DNA of 64,000 nucleotides from Magicicada septendecula. Taxonomy: Eukaryota > Arthropoda > Insecta > Hemiptera > Cicadidae. The stretch lies in contig CM068372.1 in assembly GCA_034769895.1 (NCBI GenBank), forward strand, positions 371,399,258 to 371,463,257, in the 5' to 3' direction. Below the pieces are notes generated by a model. The model did no database searches and was not told where the DNA came from. It saw only the letters and a program-made list of their open reading frames with translations. The stretch's first letter is position 1, and every line of letters begins with the position of its first letter. The position numbers were made by a program, and so were the translations under genes. This document shows positions 33,509-46,349 of this stretch, piece by piece.

Positions 33509-35107
33509 TGATAGTGCATTTTGATTAACTATCCTGTCACATGGGGTTTCTGTTCTTTTGTCTATATGATATCATATTTAATCTGATTCATTTGCCGTGT
33601 ATTTCAGTACAAATGTTATTTATTAGTTTGCATTATTATTCATAATTAGTCTTTGGTTGAAACAATTGTTGATAGTTGCTTGGTTTAATTAATACACATG
33701 ATCTTATGTTATAGGTGCACTTTCTATGAGGTTATGTGTCAGTTATCTGGTAACAATGTGCAACATATTCTTATGCAGTATTTGATTCTACTATTATCAT
33801 TTCATTATGGTATTCTACTACAATGGCCCAATTATTAAGTAATACACATGTTTACACTATTCTTTGAAACAATAACACAAGTATTCTTAATCTAATGGTA
33901 TTACATTTCTTGTTGTGTTGTACCTAGTTTTTGGTACATTGATTGTTTGATACTTAACTAACTAGCTTATTAGTTACTATTTGTTCTGGATTTTATTTAT
34001 ATTTTATTCTGTCTTGTCGTGGCATTTAGTTACATTTCATTTTAAGGTTTACAAAGCTTTTATTCTCAGTTCCTATGAACAATAAACTTAATGTTCTATC
34101 TCACATTTCTCTTGGTGGTCTTAATGATTCTATTTTGGGTTACAACCTTGATTAAACTGGTCACACTAATTGTCTGTGCATTTTAACTAGTTAATCTTGG
34201 ATTCTTCCACTTATAATGGTAACTCATTTTCCTTTGTTATAAACATTCTCACTTGTATTGTCTGTGGTGTTTATTTGGGGTAAAATTGGTTAACTTGTTA
34301 CAGGTTGTCACACTTACATTAAGTTTTCACTGTTATTGTTTGTGATTACTCAATTATGCTAAACACTGGTTTCTTTATAGTTGATCCTCGAATAATCATT
34401 ACACTTCTTCCGGTCATCAATATAGTTCCTTGTACACTTGGTGAATGGTGATTTCTTGTATTGTCCATACATTATCTTCATTCTTCATGTTATGTTTCCT
34501 TTGCTCTTCTTCTTCCTTTCTTCTTCTAGTTAATTGTTGTTCACTATCGGTGTTCTCCTGGGTTGTACATTGCTTGTGATAATCAATGTTCCCTTATTCT
34601 TGTCATATTCTTCAATATTTCCATCCGTGGTAGTCATTGTTCCATAGTATTTATATTAATAAATAAATTTGTTTGTTTTACCATATTTGTGGTTGTTCTT
34701 GAGTTGTCTCCTCTTCATTTTAATAGTTACTTTTGTTGGTTCCCCTCACTGTTTGGACCCTGTTGGCTCCTCTTCATTTTAATGATTATTTTGTTGTTTC
34801 CCCTCACTGGTTGGACTCTATTGGGCCTGGTTTCTAACATTTTATATTGGCTCGTTGTCATTTTCTCTCTCTTTTGTACTCGATGGTGCTATATTACTCT
34901 TCCTTCTTCTTTGTTGGATTTTTTCAATAATATATCTTTGTAGATACACACTTTGTCTACATTATTTTATGTACTTTGAAATATTTTCATGATCTCCCGT
35001 CACTTGACGTAATAATTAGTTACTTTATGTAACTGCCAATTTGGTACGTTACAATATATATATATATATATACACATATACATGGTGTGTAGTTTAATAT
35101 ATAAATA
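33509..35107. other. T-rich non-coding DNA
   Basis: Strong strand bias toward T. A ~60-bp unit with 'tcctcttcattttaat' and 'cccctcactg' occurs twice at about 34708-34830. The hydrophobic open frame at 34563-34943 follows from this composition and is not called. A short (TA)n lies at 35055-35071. Confidence 0.45.
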
Positions 35108-36710
35108 TCAGGGTGACCGAGCTTTGCTCGGTTTTCACATTTATTTATAAATATACAGATTTAAAAAAAACATTATTTATTATTAATTATTTATTTATTT
35201 TTATTAATTATTTATTTTTTGATATTTATTTTCATATAAACTGTTTATATTGTAAACTGTAATAAGAAGTATCCGCATTCATGGCTGCTTTGTAGGTACT
35301 TAGCCCGTTTAGTCGAAGAGCTTGTTGACGTCTAGAATTTCTACGGCGTTCTTCTTCCAATCGCTGCTGCCGGTGATCATCAGTTTCATTTGCTCGTCTT
35401 TGAGCTGCTAGTTCGCGCATGTCTTGGAGCCGTTGAGTTCTTTGTTGTTCTGGTTCTCCTGCTCGTCTTTGAGCTGCTAGTTCGCGCATGTCTTGGAGCC
35501 GCTGAGTTCTTTGTTGTTCTGGTTCTCCTGCTCGTCTTTGAAGTGTACGTTCGCGCATCTGATCTAAGCGTCGTTGACGATCCTCAGCAGGTTCAACATT
35601 TCGTTTTCTTCTTTTAAGATCATTAGTCTCCTGAGATTGAGAATCGATGAGATCATTAGTGATCCCAACTAATCTATTGATACATGTCGTCTTTGCTTTC
35701 CGGCCCGGTCTTACAGAAGTGGGAAAATTTTCTTCGTTCGAAGGTCCAAAGTCCATTGAGGTACCATGAACAGGGTTATCAGCCGAACTGGTCACATGTT
35801 CCATTTGCTCCTGACGTTCATCTTCTGGCTGTTCCTGTGGTCGCTGGTTAAAGTTAAAAGTTCGTTTTTTTGGAGGACGTCCCTTGGTAGGCATACCACT
35901 TACCTCAGAGAATGCAAAAAAACACAACAGCGTATAGAGAACACTTAATAGTTTAGATTATGTATATACCTCAGAGAATGCAAAAAACACAACAGCGTAT
36001 AGAGAACACTTAATGGTTTAGATTATGTATATCAGATAGATTGTACAAAAATCATTGCGCAGAAACCCACAATTGTATGTCTCAACTCTTAGTTTGTTTA
36101 TTTACAGTCATAGCAACATCTGTTTATATTATTTATAAACATCGATACTGCACCGTTTAGGCCGCAGGTTAAAGACCTATAAAGAACCTACGGGATCATT
36201 AGAGCCGTTTCAAGGACATACATAGATTAGATTGTATGTCTCAATTCTTAGTTTGTTTATTTACATTCATAACAACAGCTATTTATATTTATTTATAAAC
36301 ATCGATACTGGGATTGTATGTCTCAACTCTTGGTTTGTTTATTTACACTCATTGCAACAGCTATCTTATATTATTTATAAACATCGATAAGATCTATTCT
36401 TTATGAACAGAATTAAAATTAACGTTTTAATTTCAAATAAAAAATATTTTTTTTAAATATTTGTTGCTGGGTGACAGAGTTATAACAATAGCAATTGTTG
36501 TGTGAATATTTGAACCTACATGAATTAAAATGTATACTTAAAAGACCCTACGGTTTAGGCCTTAGGCGATTTTTGCAGAAAATGAGACCTAGCCCAATCG
36601 ATTTTTAGTGTCCAAATATGCTTAAGTACCAAATTTTGAGAAAATCGTTAGAGTCGTTTCCGAGAAACTAAGGACATACATACAAAGATTGCTCGCTTAA
36701 TAGTATAAGA
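35108..36710 (-). mobile_element. Truncated, non-autonomous Helitron
   Basis: On the minus strand the element begins TCTTATACTATTAAGCGAGC at 36710, directly after an A. It ends with the hairpin ACCGAGC-AAA-GCTCGGT, four bases, and CTGA at 35108, directly before a T. A 5'-TC, a 3' hairpin plus CTRR and insertion between A and T are the Helitron signature. Length is 1603 bp. It carries only an N-terminal gene fragment. Internal tandem duplications lie at about 35911-36020 (85-bp unit) and 36075-36390 (unit with 'ttgtttatttaca' and 'ataaacatcgata', three copies). Confidence 0.8.
35232..35894 (-). pseudogene. Helitron Rep/helicase N-terminal fragment
   Basis: Open from an ATG at 35894 (MPTKGRPPKKRTF...) to a stop at 35232, about 220 codons. 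The second half holds repeated Arg/Gln-rich units (RLDQMRERTLQRRAGEPEQQ and RLQDMRELAAQRRAGEPEQQ, twice), ending SRRQQALRLNGLSTYKAAMN. Such repeats stand just upstream of the zinc-finger and Rep domains in insect Helitron proteins of over 1400 residues. Here the Rep (HUH) and PIF1-like helicase domains are absent, so the element cannot replicate by itself. An earlier in-frame ATG at 35927 exists, but the start at 35894 looks like the family's. Clade by analogy; no search was run. Confidence 0.65.
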
Positions 36711-38550
36711 TTAATTTTAATTCGTTTTATGTAACATTTATAAATGGTAACTGAAGCAAAAGTTTAGTATGTAATAAGTGCATTTTTTAAAAATAATAAA
36801 AAATATTGAACATCATAGTATTATAAATTTGTTTGTCAATTTAAAAAGAAAGAATTGAACTTTTGACACATACACACACACGCACACACAAATGCGCGCA
36901 CGCACGTTTCAGTAAATGTTAACTAGCCTTCATATAGAAAGTTATGAAATATAGAAAAATCATGCATTATAAAGAAACACAACTAAAAAAATGTGTGAAT
37001 TTAATGTGTTATACATGTTACGAAATGATAATAATCATACATACTAAAGATGTTCTTAATAGCACAGCTATCTATAAAAAATGTTAGTCGAACTACAAAA
37101 ATAGGTGACTTGAAATCTGAGTAACAAGAACATAAACAGAAACAAAGAAAAACGTTCTGATAGATTACAAATAACTTAATCAAATTAGTATTTTTTTTTT
37201 ATTAACAAGATTTTTAACTTCATTTAAGACGCAGAACACCACACAAAAACAACGATTTGGGTAATTAGGCAAAGTCTGATACTGTGGAATACTGTTGGAG
37301 CATTTTAACTAAGGGCACAAAACAAAACTAATTTATTTAAAAATTTTATAATTTAATTAAAATATCTTGTTACTGACAGGTGAGAAATGATTACTGGATT
37401 ACTGAAATTAGACTCCTGACATACAAGCTTAGACACAACTAATGCTTAGATAAGGAAAAGTGCTGACTTCAGAATATTCCATCTCAATTAATTGTTATTC
37501 AGATTAAAGGTAATAAATCTAATGTCATTAGGAATCACTTTAATTTTAAATTTGTACTCTTAATAAATCTTGTGAAAATGAGTCTTTCTGAAGATATTTT
37601 GAAAAACCCATGAAAAACATATTTCGCAAAAGACATGCTTCACACTTTTATGTTGTCTCAAGAATGTTTTAAACAACTTATAGTTCGTGTCAAAGTATAT
37701 ACAGTAGTTTTATATAAAATTCTGCAATAAAATCTTCTCATTTTCCTAAATTAAAGTCAAGAAACTGCTAGTTTACATGTGTAAAGACGGCGGTTCACCC
37801 CCATAGAGGAGTCATGAAATAGACCACCGTGAAAAGGGAAGCATGGACGAAAAAGATAAATGTAGATTAATAGACTCTGTCTTCGTTTTCTGGTATGTAA
37901 TTTTTTTTTATGGCTGCAAATACATATGTTATTTGCCAAATCTTCAAATCTTAAGTGATTGTCATTACTAAGAAAACTTTATTTGATCAATTTACAAATA
38001 CTGGAATTCCTTCCATTATGTATACGCTTTATTTTCACACATGCAGTTGTCTTAGAAGTAGGTCTATGTTAAGTGATAATGGAATTTTGCTGAAATTTTT
38101 AATAGCTCTGGAGGAGGGCACTGACTCCCCCCCCCCCCAATAAGAACAGCATAAGAACTTATGCTACTAGTTCTTACATACTTTATTATTTTATCTTGAA
38201 AACCAGGTTTAGAAGATTGTGTTTCTATAATACAATGGCTATATAATCCCTGAACTCCAAAAGTCCTACTTTAGACCGACTTTCTTTAAGTCTGTTTGAG
38301 GTTTTTTTTATACCTTAATTACTATTACACCCTGTTCAAGCTCCTTGTATCATTCACTATCATTACACATTCAGTAATGATTTTAAGTCTGACATGTCTT
38401 CAAAGTCCCAGTTGTTTAATTTCCTAGTAGATACTATCACCATTTCACCCTGTCATGTGCTGCCTTACAATTACACATTTCAGAACTCATCTAAATGCTT
38501 CTATCAAAATAATCTTGGATTTCGTTGTCCATGACGTGTCCGTTACTTAA
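36711..38550. other. Non-coding DNA, nothing recognised
   Basis: AT-rich with a short (CA/GC) patch near 36870-36906 and a C10 run near 38129. No gene called. Confidence 0.4.
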
Positions 38551-38623
38551 CTAAATATCACTATAATATTGACGACTCGGATCACTAAGTTTTTTATAAG
38601 TAAAAACGTAAAGTTTTACCTTA

Positions 38624-38668
38624 CAGCCTAAACCGGCTTTCACCTATAGAAGGCTTCATCAGAGGCTG
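38624..38668 (-). ncRNA. Hammerhead ribozyme-like motif, left arm
   Basis: Minus strand: CAGCCT, CTGATGA, stem II GCCT/AGGT with a 5-nt loop, GAAA, GCCGGTTT, AGGCTG. Stem I is 6-7 bp. Core boxes are intact. The short segment after GAAA allows only a minimal stem III, with UUU as the cleavage triplet. Confidence 0.6.
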
Positions 38669-38891
38669 TCGTTAGTAGCGCTGCTCGTCTTGTTGTTGGC
38701 GACGAGATAGTGTTTCGAAAGATTGAAGCTGTGTGTGTGTGGTGAGATGTGTTCGAATAATGCGTGTTCGAATAACAGACACAATTCAAATCGCACGCAT
38801 TATTCGAACACATCTCACCACACACACACAGCTTCAATCTTTCGAAACACTATCTCGTCGCCAACAACAAGACGAGCAGCGCTACTAACGA

Positions 38892-38936
38892 CAGCCTCTG
38901 ATGAAGCCTTCTATAGGTGAAAGCTGGTTTAGGCTG
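38892..38936 (+). ncRNA. Hammerhead ribozyme-like motif, right arm
   Basis: Mirror copy on the plus strand: stem I CAGCCT (38892-38897) with AGGCTG (38931-38936), CTGATGA at 38898-38904 and GAAA at 38919-38922. One base differs from the left copy within the stem III segment (GCTGGT). Confidence 0.6.
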
Positions 38937-39149
38937 TAAGGTAAAACTTTACGTTTTTACTTATAAAAAACTTAGTGTTCCGAGTCGTCAATATTATAGT
39001 GATATTTAGCAAAATAATCTGTTCAGCTGGTTTACCTCATGCCTTGTTCATAATGAGACATATGAGACATTATGATTTATGTGTCTCATTCATAGAATTA
39101 AGCAGGATTACTGAACGATCAAGTCAAGTTCACAGTTAATCATTTGGCA

Positions 39150-39777
39150 GTTGTGTCTATCTGTTTGTGGTACGTGTCATTATAACTTCTGAACACACCA
39201 GCCAATTTTCCATGCATACTACTCCCCTACAGAATCCTATTGTTTTTCAGATGAGCGAGAGGCAAAAATGTGAGCGATCAACATTCTGAAAAAATTGTAA
39301 AAGTCTATGTGGGGTATCAAATTAATAGAAATTTTAACCAAAATATAAATTGTAAAAAATTGGAAAAATTCAAGTGGCAAACCAAATTATGAGGAATTTT
39401 AACCAAAATATAAATTGTAAAAAATTGCAAAAATTCATGTGGCAAACCAAATTATGAGGAATTTTAATTAAAATCTGAATGTAGTGTTAAGTTTTAGAAT
39501 TATAAAAATGTTGGGATGGTAGAGCCCAAAGTCTGATAAAATGGGAAATTCCACATGGAATAACAAATTAAAGAGGATATTAACCAAAATGTGATACGTG
39601 TACAGTTTTGGAAATTTCAAATTTTCTGACCTCAGGGCTGAAAAATGGGATCAAAAATTTGAAAAAAATTGAAAAACTCCAGCCAGATATCAGATTAAAG
39701 GGAATTTTAACACAACCTTATTGTTTGAAATTTTTTGCATTTATTGTATGATTGCTCTCCAATCGTTACTTTACTAA
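39150..39777. repeat. Dispersed ~130-bp-unit repeat, left half of interrupted copy
   Basis: Same layout as 3070-3760: a lead block with 'tgtctatctgt' and 'cttctgaacacaccagccaat', then about four decayed units marked by '(g)t(a)tcaaatta' and 'gaattttaaccaaaat'. It stops at the left end of the 8.9-kb element and resumes at 48721. Confidence 0.75.
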
Positions 39778-40505
39778 TAGTAGAGGCAAAATAGCACCAA
39801 AAAATACCGAAAAAGGATGTTTATCCTCCGTCCAATTTTTTTGCTGGAATAGGTTAAGTAAGCAAAAGTAAGTGTACAGTTAAAATTTTTACAAAATCCT
39901 GCTTGTGCGTCACGAGATAAGTGCATTGTAGTGCATTTTTGGTGCATTGTATAAGTGTATCGGCCATAACTTCGGTTCTATTGGACGTATCGAGACCAAA
40001 AAAAATTCAACATACTCGTTATGAATTAACAAATCAAGCTGGGTTAGTAGTGCTACCTAAAAAGGTCAACGTAACCTAAAAAAAAAATTAAACTTCATTA
40101 TAATGCAATTTCCCTTTAAAATTTGATTTCTCTTGAATTAAAAAAGATAAAATCAATTTCTTTTGACCAAATATTTGTTTTTCATTGTAGAAACTTAAAA
40201 AAAAATTTGAAAAAAAAATTTAATTTTTCTGGCTAAAATCTCAAAATTTTTAAAAATTTTGATTTGCTCGCCATTTTATGAGAGATGATCCTAGTTAAGG
40301 TTTTTTGTTTTTCAAATTGTCGATTTTTTTATGTACTTAATTGCTATTATCATTAAAAAATTTTTAAATTTTCTTTTACCTATTTTATGGCAATTTATAT
40401 ATATATAAACGTACCGGTTTTCAAGGTTATTTCTGTATGTTACAATGTAACCGGGTTATATTTTCTTTATAAAGGGATACCTTTTGTAATCAATTTTATA
40501 CACAT
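39778..40505 (+). repeat. Left terminal inverted repeat (~730 bp)
   Basis: Matches the reverse of 47990-48720. Landmarks shared in order: 'ggatgttt(a/c)tcctccgtcc', 'gcttgtgcgtcacgagata', 'caagctgggttagtagtgc', 'tgagagatgatcctag' and 'gttacaatgtaaccggg'. The left copy has about 20 extra bases near 39795. Confidence 0.88.
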
Positions 40506-42359
40506 AATAGCAGAACAGGTATGTACGCACGCCCGTATCAACACACACACTATGCTTGCGCGCTCATACACAGAAACACACAGAGTACTCAAACGTAAGA
40601 GTCTTTGTATAAAGAATATCCTGATATTTCCTATGTTTACTTCTAACATGTGTTTACATAAAACTCAAAGCTTTGTTGTCGGCAGCAACGCCATCTAAAG
40701 GCAAGGCCACAAACGTATGTGGCTATTAATTTTGTGAAAAACGATTTATCTTCAATTGAATATTGAATACCTTAAGTGTTTGATATTCATCATTATTACA
40801 CTGATAATTCTACACAATCATGTAAGTTAAATATGAATAAAATATTAATATTAAGTTTTGTCACCACAGCACGTATAATTCTGCATAACATAATATGCAT
40901 CCACAAACAAATGTGCACATATGTATAAAACTGTTAGAGCAATTATTCCTGTTTTTGTTACTTCACGTCCTTTTGCTATTATGGGGGCTCCGAAATGACA
41001 GGCCGTACCTAGAATGAGCGCCCTATGTAATAATTGATTTTAAATAATTAATTTTATTTTAAAACGCAAACTTAGTATTTAAAAACGTTTATGTCAGTAA
41101 TATCTTTAAATTATGAATCTTGGAAAACTCAAAACTATATTTTCGACGAAGAATGCCTTTTTAACTACGCTCCTTTTACAGTTTGATGTTCTAAACTTGA
41201 TTGAAATATGTCTAACTTTCTAATATGAGTAATTGTACGGGAAATTCCGCTCTTATTAATAAAAACCAAACGGAAAAAAATTTATGGCACACCTTTCTAG
41301 CGTGGTTTTTCTTGTTCTTTAGACTGTTCTGATTGTCCTCATTTTCCTGAGGATGTAGATGCTTTAAAGATTTAGAAACCATTACTTAGACAATGTATAT
41401 GTATTGTATTATATATATGTAAAAAAATAAAAACAATAAAATTTGAAAAAATGATAGGGAAAACGTCCGATATGCATGTAATCAACGTTTGGGAAAGATT
41501 CAAGGCAAAAGTGGGCAGGCATAGTCTACTGTTCAACTAAAATACAATTTAAATAATAAACCTTCCCCTATGTTAAAAAGAGAAATAATTTTTTAGCAAT
41601 TTTAATAATTTTAGAAAACACTACATTTAAATGCTACAATATCCAGAGCGTCGAAAAAATCGGAAAAATTCCGTAAGTTGTATCTTATCAATACAAACAC
41701 TTTCTTGTCCAAAAAGTAATAGCGTTGTTTAACAAAATGTTAGAAATTTACGAAATTTTTAAGAAATAAATTGCCTATTCCACAAATACAGAGGAGGATA
41801 TTTCTCGTAGAATTGCTCATATACCTCAATAATAGAGTCGATAAGGTGGTAATTTTTTTTTATTATCATTCTAAATCTTGTAAGTGACTTCTTTTTAGTT
41901 TTTTAAGAAAAGTTATGTGCCCAAGTTATTATGAAATTACGTGCCTGCACGTATGACCTGCCATTGATGCCCATGTTAAAGACTTTGATTTTGTTAATTA
42001 TTTTCTCGTTAAAAAGGTCAATAACGCCCCTATGTCTTTACCTTATTTTACGGCAAAATACAAGTAATTTATGATGTAAACATTTTAACAATATGGAGCC
42101 CCTTTAAACGGAGCCCCCTTTAAATTTTAATTTTGACTTATTTTTTTTCTCTCAGTGAAGAAAACTCTAAACATGTTCACAATATAAATGAAAACGTATA
42201 ACTAAGAAAACTATTAGATTAAATAACATCATTTATTATTTTAATCAAAAATATAATTTTTATAATTAATAAATAATTTTCTATATAACAGACGTTGATT
42301 TTCATGTAAATCGTATTTCAGTCAACTAATTGTTATTTTCAGAATAATCAAAATACAAT
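40506..42359. other. Element interior upstream of the gene
   Basis: About 1.85 kb, AT-rich, without long frames. Should contain the promoter and perhaps 5' untranslated exons; none can be assigned. Confidence 0.45.
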
Positions 42360-42980
42360 ATGTCATCAATCAATCCTTCGAATACTGATCCTGCCAACCA
42401 CTTTATAAACTGTGATCCTGCCAAGTCGGAACCTGCCAATACAAACTGCGTAATTTGTCAGGAAACGATGAGTGCAAGTGGTGAGATAATAACGATTAAG
42501 TCTAAGGGACTAAATAAATTGCGCGACATTAGTAACAAGAGGCAAGATTCTGTACGTTTTAGCATACCGACTTCTTTATCTGATCGTACTTTCCATAAAA
42601 AGTGCTACTATTCGTACATATCGCCAAACAGTATAAAGGCTGCAATAAAAAATATTTCTTTGAACACTTCTTCACCGGCGAAGACTTTGAGATCGGTACC
42701 AACTTTCAAATTTAGAGATTTGTGTATTTATTGCGAAAAAGATGCTTCTGATAAATTTATTCAGGATCAACAAAAATTTGGTGATAGGAAAACGGTGGTT
42801 CGTAAGATTACAGAGCCAAATTTTAAAGGTAAAGTAATTAAATGCGCTCAAACAAACGCTAAAGAAATAGGTCAACAAGTAATTGACCGTCTAGCGGGAA
42901 TCGAAGCACTGCATGAATTAGATGCAAGTATCATAAAAAATGTTACGATCACTTCCGATTGTATTCAAGTTCTGAAATAA
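42360..42980 (+). other. N-terminal Cys/His region of the element protein
   Basis: 206 codons from ATG. Pairs CVICQ, a later H-x-x-x-C (FHKKCYYSY) and CIYCEK are spaced as in a zinc-binding fold, about residues 30-130. The family start is expected here because two upstream tandem DPAN/DPAK motifs follow the ATG directly. The frame closes at 42980, and homologous coding continues in another frame from about 42985. Confidence 0.6.
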
Positions 42981-43944
42981 GAAAAAATGAACTATCGGAA
43001 GTAACGAAATTTATAATATCTTATTTAGATAATAACGCTCAGGAAGGTTTATTCAACCTCCCTCAATTGATTTTAAATTATGAAAGCAATAATCCAGAAG
43101 ATCATAATAAACCATCTTTGAAATATATAAAATCTTAACTACTTAAATCATCTGATGATATTTTCATATGCAGTAATCAAAAAAATGAATCTATTATTTT
43201 TCGACAAGCTAGCCTTAAATCGATTATCAAAAAGCATTTTAGAGAAAAGAATGAAGAAGAAAGTCGTAAAAATATTATTAAACAATCGGCTCGCTTTATA
43301 ATTGAAGATATACAGTCTACTTCTTACAACAAAAACGAATATCCTCGAGTCGATAAATTTTTTTCTTCGCTTGATGATTACGTCCCCACTTCTTTGCAAA
43401 ATTTTGCAACAGAAATTATAATGTTTAAAAAAAGAAGTAATGAGAAAAAATTGAAGGTCAAAGTTATGGCATTGTGCCACTCAATTATTATGGCAGTGAG
43501 TCCCAGAAATTTTGTATCACCTTTGCTGTTAGGTCTTGGAATATCTTTGTATCATCGCTTCAGATCGAGAGACCTAATACATGTCTTATATAGTCTTGGA
43601 TTCTCTGTTTCGTACAGTGAAATAATATGTTTTCAGAATTCTGTTATAAGAGCTAAAGATAGTTTTAAATATAGAGAACAATTATTTTTAACACATTCTT
43701 CTGATAATGCCAACCATAATTCTAATACCTTAACTGGACATCGTACTTTTCACAGTATGGGCTCAATAGAAATTCTGTCTCCTCATTCTAAGATCGAGCA
43801 TGTACCGTTTGAAAGGATTTGTCATTCGCCAGGAAGTTTGTACATTATCGAGAAAGGAACATATGCTATTAAAAAAATTTGTAAGAGTCCAGTTTGTACT
43901 ACTCTATTATTGATAACCTTTATTAATACAAAAAAAAACAGTTT

Positions 43945-44590
43945 ACTTGTCACCTACCGTCACTATCTTCTCTGCTAAGTTCCAAGGTTCGGTCACATGT
44001 ACGTTAGATACAAACATGTGTTTCAAGGTTAACAAAATAACTAACGCTACACATGTGAGAGCTAAGAGCTCACTTGGCTCGGTACCTGCAGGTACAGTCG
44101 CTAGGCTAAAACTGCGCAGAGCGGCAAGGCGTTCACCGCTAACTGAACTTCGTCGTTTTTTGAGGAAACCAATGCCTGTTATTTGTTCGACACAGTTTCG
44201 TCCCATGCTCTACATGTAGATGTTGGAGTGAATATGGTATATGATCTCAGCTAGGCATTGGCTGACGTCATAAAAAAGGCCGGACTTAAGCAGCACTTCC
44301 TGACGATCTGTGAAGAGACGATGAATAATTTTGCGCTCTAGCCATCTTGGGTTTTTAGTTGAGAGCGTCCCTTGGGGCGCCTGCGTGAGTGGTTGCGCTC
44401 GTGCGTCGACACACATGTACAGATTTCTCAGAATTTCGTGGAGGTGCGAATTCCTTAGCTGAATGACAATACAGTATATGCGTCTCGCCTTTGTTACACC
44501 ACTGTTTCTCAACACGTGTTCTGTTATAATGAAATGAATCGTTGTCGCATAATACAATTTCACAATATTTTATAAGACTCCCGCATAAAA
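43945..44590. mobile_element. Nested GC-richer insertion (type unclear, solo-LTR-like)
   Basis: The element's coding sequence stops making sense at about 43945 and resumes at about 44600. The block between is distinctly richer in G+C. It contains TGACGTCA at 44263-44270 followed at once by ATAAAAAAGG, that is, a CRE-type site beside a TATA-like box, as in a promoter or LTR. A start at TGTCACC (43948) would fit an LTR, but no matching CA end with a target duplication was found. The open frames inside it on the minus strand have no family. Confidence 0.45.
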
Positions 44591-46349
44591 CGAAATAAAT
44601 AAAAATACCAATGCCCCATACTGTAAAAAAAAAATAAAAGGACCCAAAATTGACCCGCTACAAGTTAAAAAAATGAGGGGCGCAATTTTAAAACAATATC
44701 CGGATTTCAACATTGACGAAAAAGAATATATTTCTAATATAAAGCTCTCGACTTCTGATTTTTCATGGCTGTATGAAAAGTATGTTAATAAGAGCCCTTC
44801 TGTTGGCTGGAATAATTACATGGAAAAAATAACAAGTTTTTCATTACGAAAAAAGCCGCGTAGTTTGCATGCCATTTATTCTTGCCATACCAAGCAATTA
44901 CGATACATTATACACTACTTTATTACAAGCAACTGCAAGAACGGAAAGTATTGGTCAAAAGTATACATATAAACTTTTGACCAACCGCTTTATATAAAAG
45001 TGAGAGACATTCTCCAATCTACTGAAGATAGTCGGTTAAAAAATGTTATTTTATGATTAGGCGGATTTCACATGCTGATGTCATACCTAGGTGCTATTGG
45101 TCATATCATGGACGGCAGTGGCCTTAAAGAAGTGCTATCAACGATATTTGCAGAGCATTCTACGAAGCACATATTAAGTGGCCATGCTTACTCAAGAGCA
45201 GTAAGAGGACACATTTTAATTCACGCAGCCCTAGCACGACTTATATTTTCAAATATCAAATACAGCCAACAAGAAAAAAGCGTTTTAGAAAAAGTTCGAC
45301 AAAGTATTGGAGAAAACTCATATTTTAACTACGTGAAAGATCCAGTATATTTAGGAACTGTACGAAAATTTAATCAAAAATTAAAAGAGTTTTATACAGA
45401 TGAACAACCAACGTCAAAATTGTGGATAATTTATTTTCAAATGATTACTCTATTAAAAAATTGTATCGAGGGCGATCGCTGTGGAGATTGGAAGTTACAC
45501 TTAGAAAGTTATGCTTCCTATTTTTCATGCTGGGGGTCGAAATTTGTATGCTAAATGTTGTCACGTTTATGTGCAAGCGATGGAAAAACTTAAAGAGAAC
45601 GAGCACCCAGAACTTATAACAAAAGGCTTTTTTACAGTAAGACGTACTGATAAGTTTTGGTGTGGTATACTGCCTGACCAGACGATAGAATGTGGTTTAA
45701 TGAAATTGTTCAAAGATCCTTCTAAGGGCCTTACACATGGTAGAGGTACTGGAGATGTAGAAGTTGCAAAATGGATTTTGTCTTTACCAATGTTCATAGA
45801 TATCCTCAAAGGTTGTGAAGACTATTGCTCGTTTTCTTTTGAAACAAATGAACAACATAAAGCTCCAATTCATCAGGATGGCACCAGCACACGAATCAAA
45901 CAAGATTATGAAGATTTTATGAAAATTATACAATGGTTTGAACAATATCCCCCTTTTGCTGATACTAATAAAATAATGTCAATAAGTACAGGAGTGATAG
46001 GAGACCAGCGAGTGAATTGCTATCAAACATTTAACAAAGGGCTCCAAGGAATAAAATCCATAACGAACGTTGAATTAGGCAACGTCAAAATTAGTAGAAA
46101 AACTACTGTCGTCCCGTTAAGTATAATGACTTCAAAAGTGAATATTACTCGTAAAGATATCCCTGTCGATCCAACATTGCTCTTTCAGAGAATATCATTG
46201 ACTGATAAAAGCGAACACTCTTTGCAACATATTTTAGGTTTTGAACTGGCACCTTACCCAATGAGTTTGTTCAATGAGAATGGAATGAGGAAAAACAAAA
46301 AGTCAGTCCTTTACGACTTCTTCCAACCAGTAACAGACAATCCTGTCTT

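Larger units (their letters stand above)
38551..39009. repeat. Large palindrome: two 216-bp inverted arms, 27-bp spacer
   Basis: The left arm (38551-38766) is the near-exact reverse complement of the right arm (38794-39009), with only a few mismatches (for example CCGGT against CTGGT, and GATC against GTTC). Each arm carries a hammerhead-like motif reading outward and a shared tail ('taaggtaaaac...acttataaaaaac'). Left flanking sequence 38519-38550 continues a family also found at 57420-57540. The arms look like terminal repeats of a ribozyme-bearing retroelement fused head to head, perhaps of Penelope-like origin (inference). Confidence 0.85.

Noticed and set aside
34563..34943. 126-codon hydrophobic frame
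   Set aside because: The region is extremely T-rich on the plus strand, which gives Phe/Leu/Val-rich open frames by chance. No real membrane-protein pattern.
43943..44563. Minus-strand frames of 87 and 117 codons
   Set aside because: They lie in the GC-richer nested block where stops are rarer; no motif, and an overlapping plus-strand frame is equally open.
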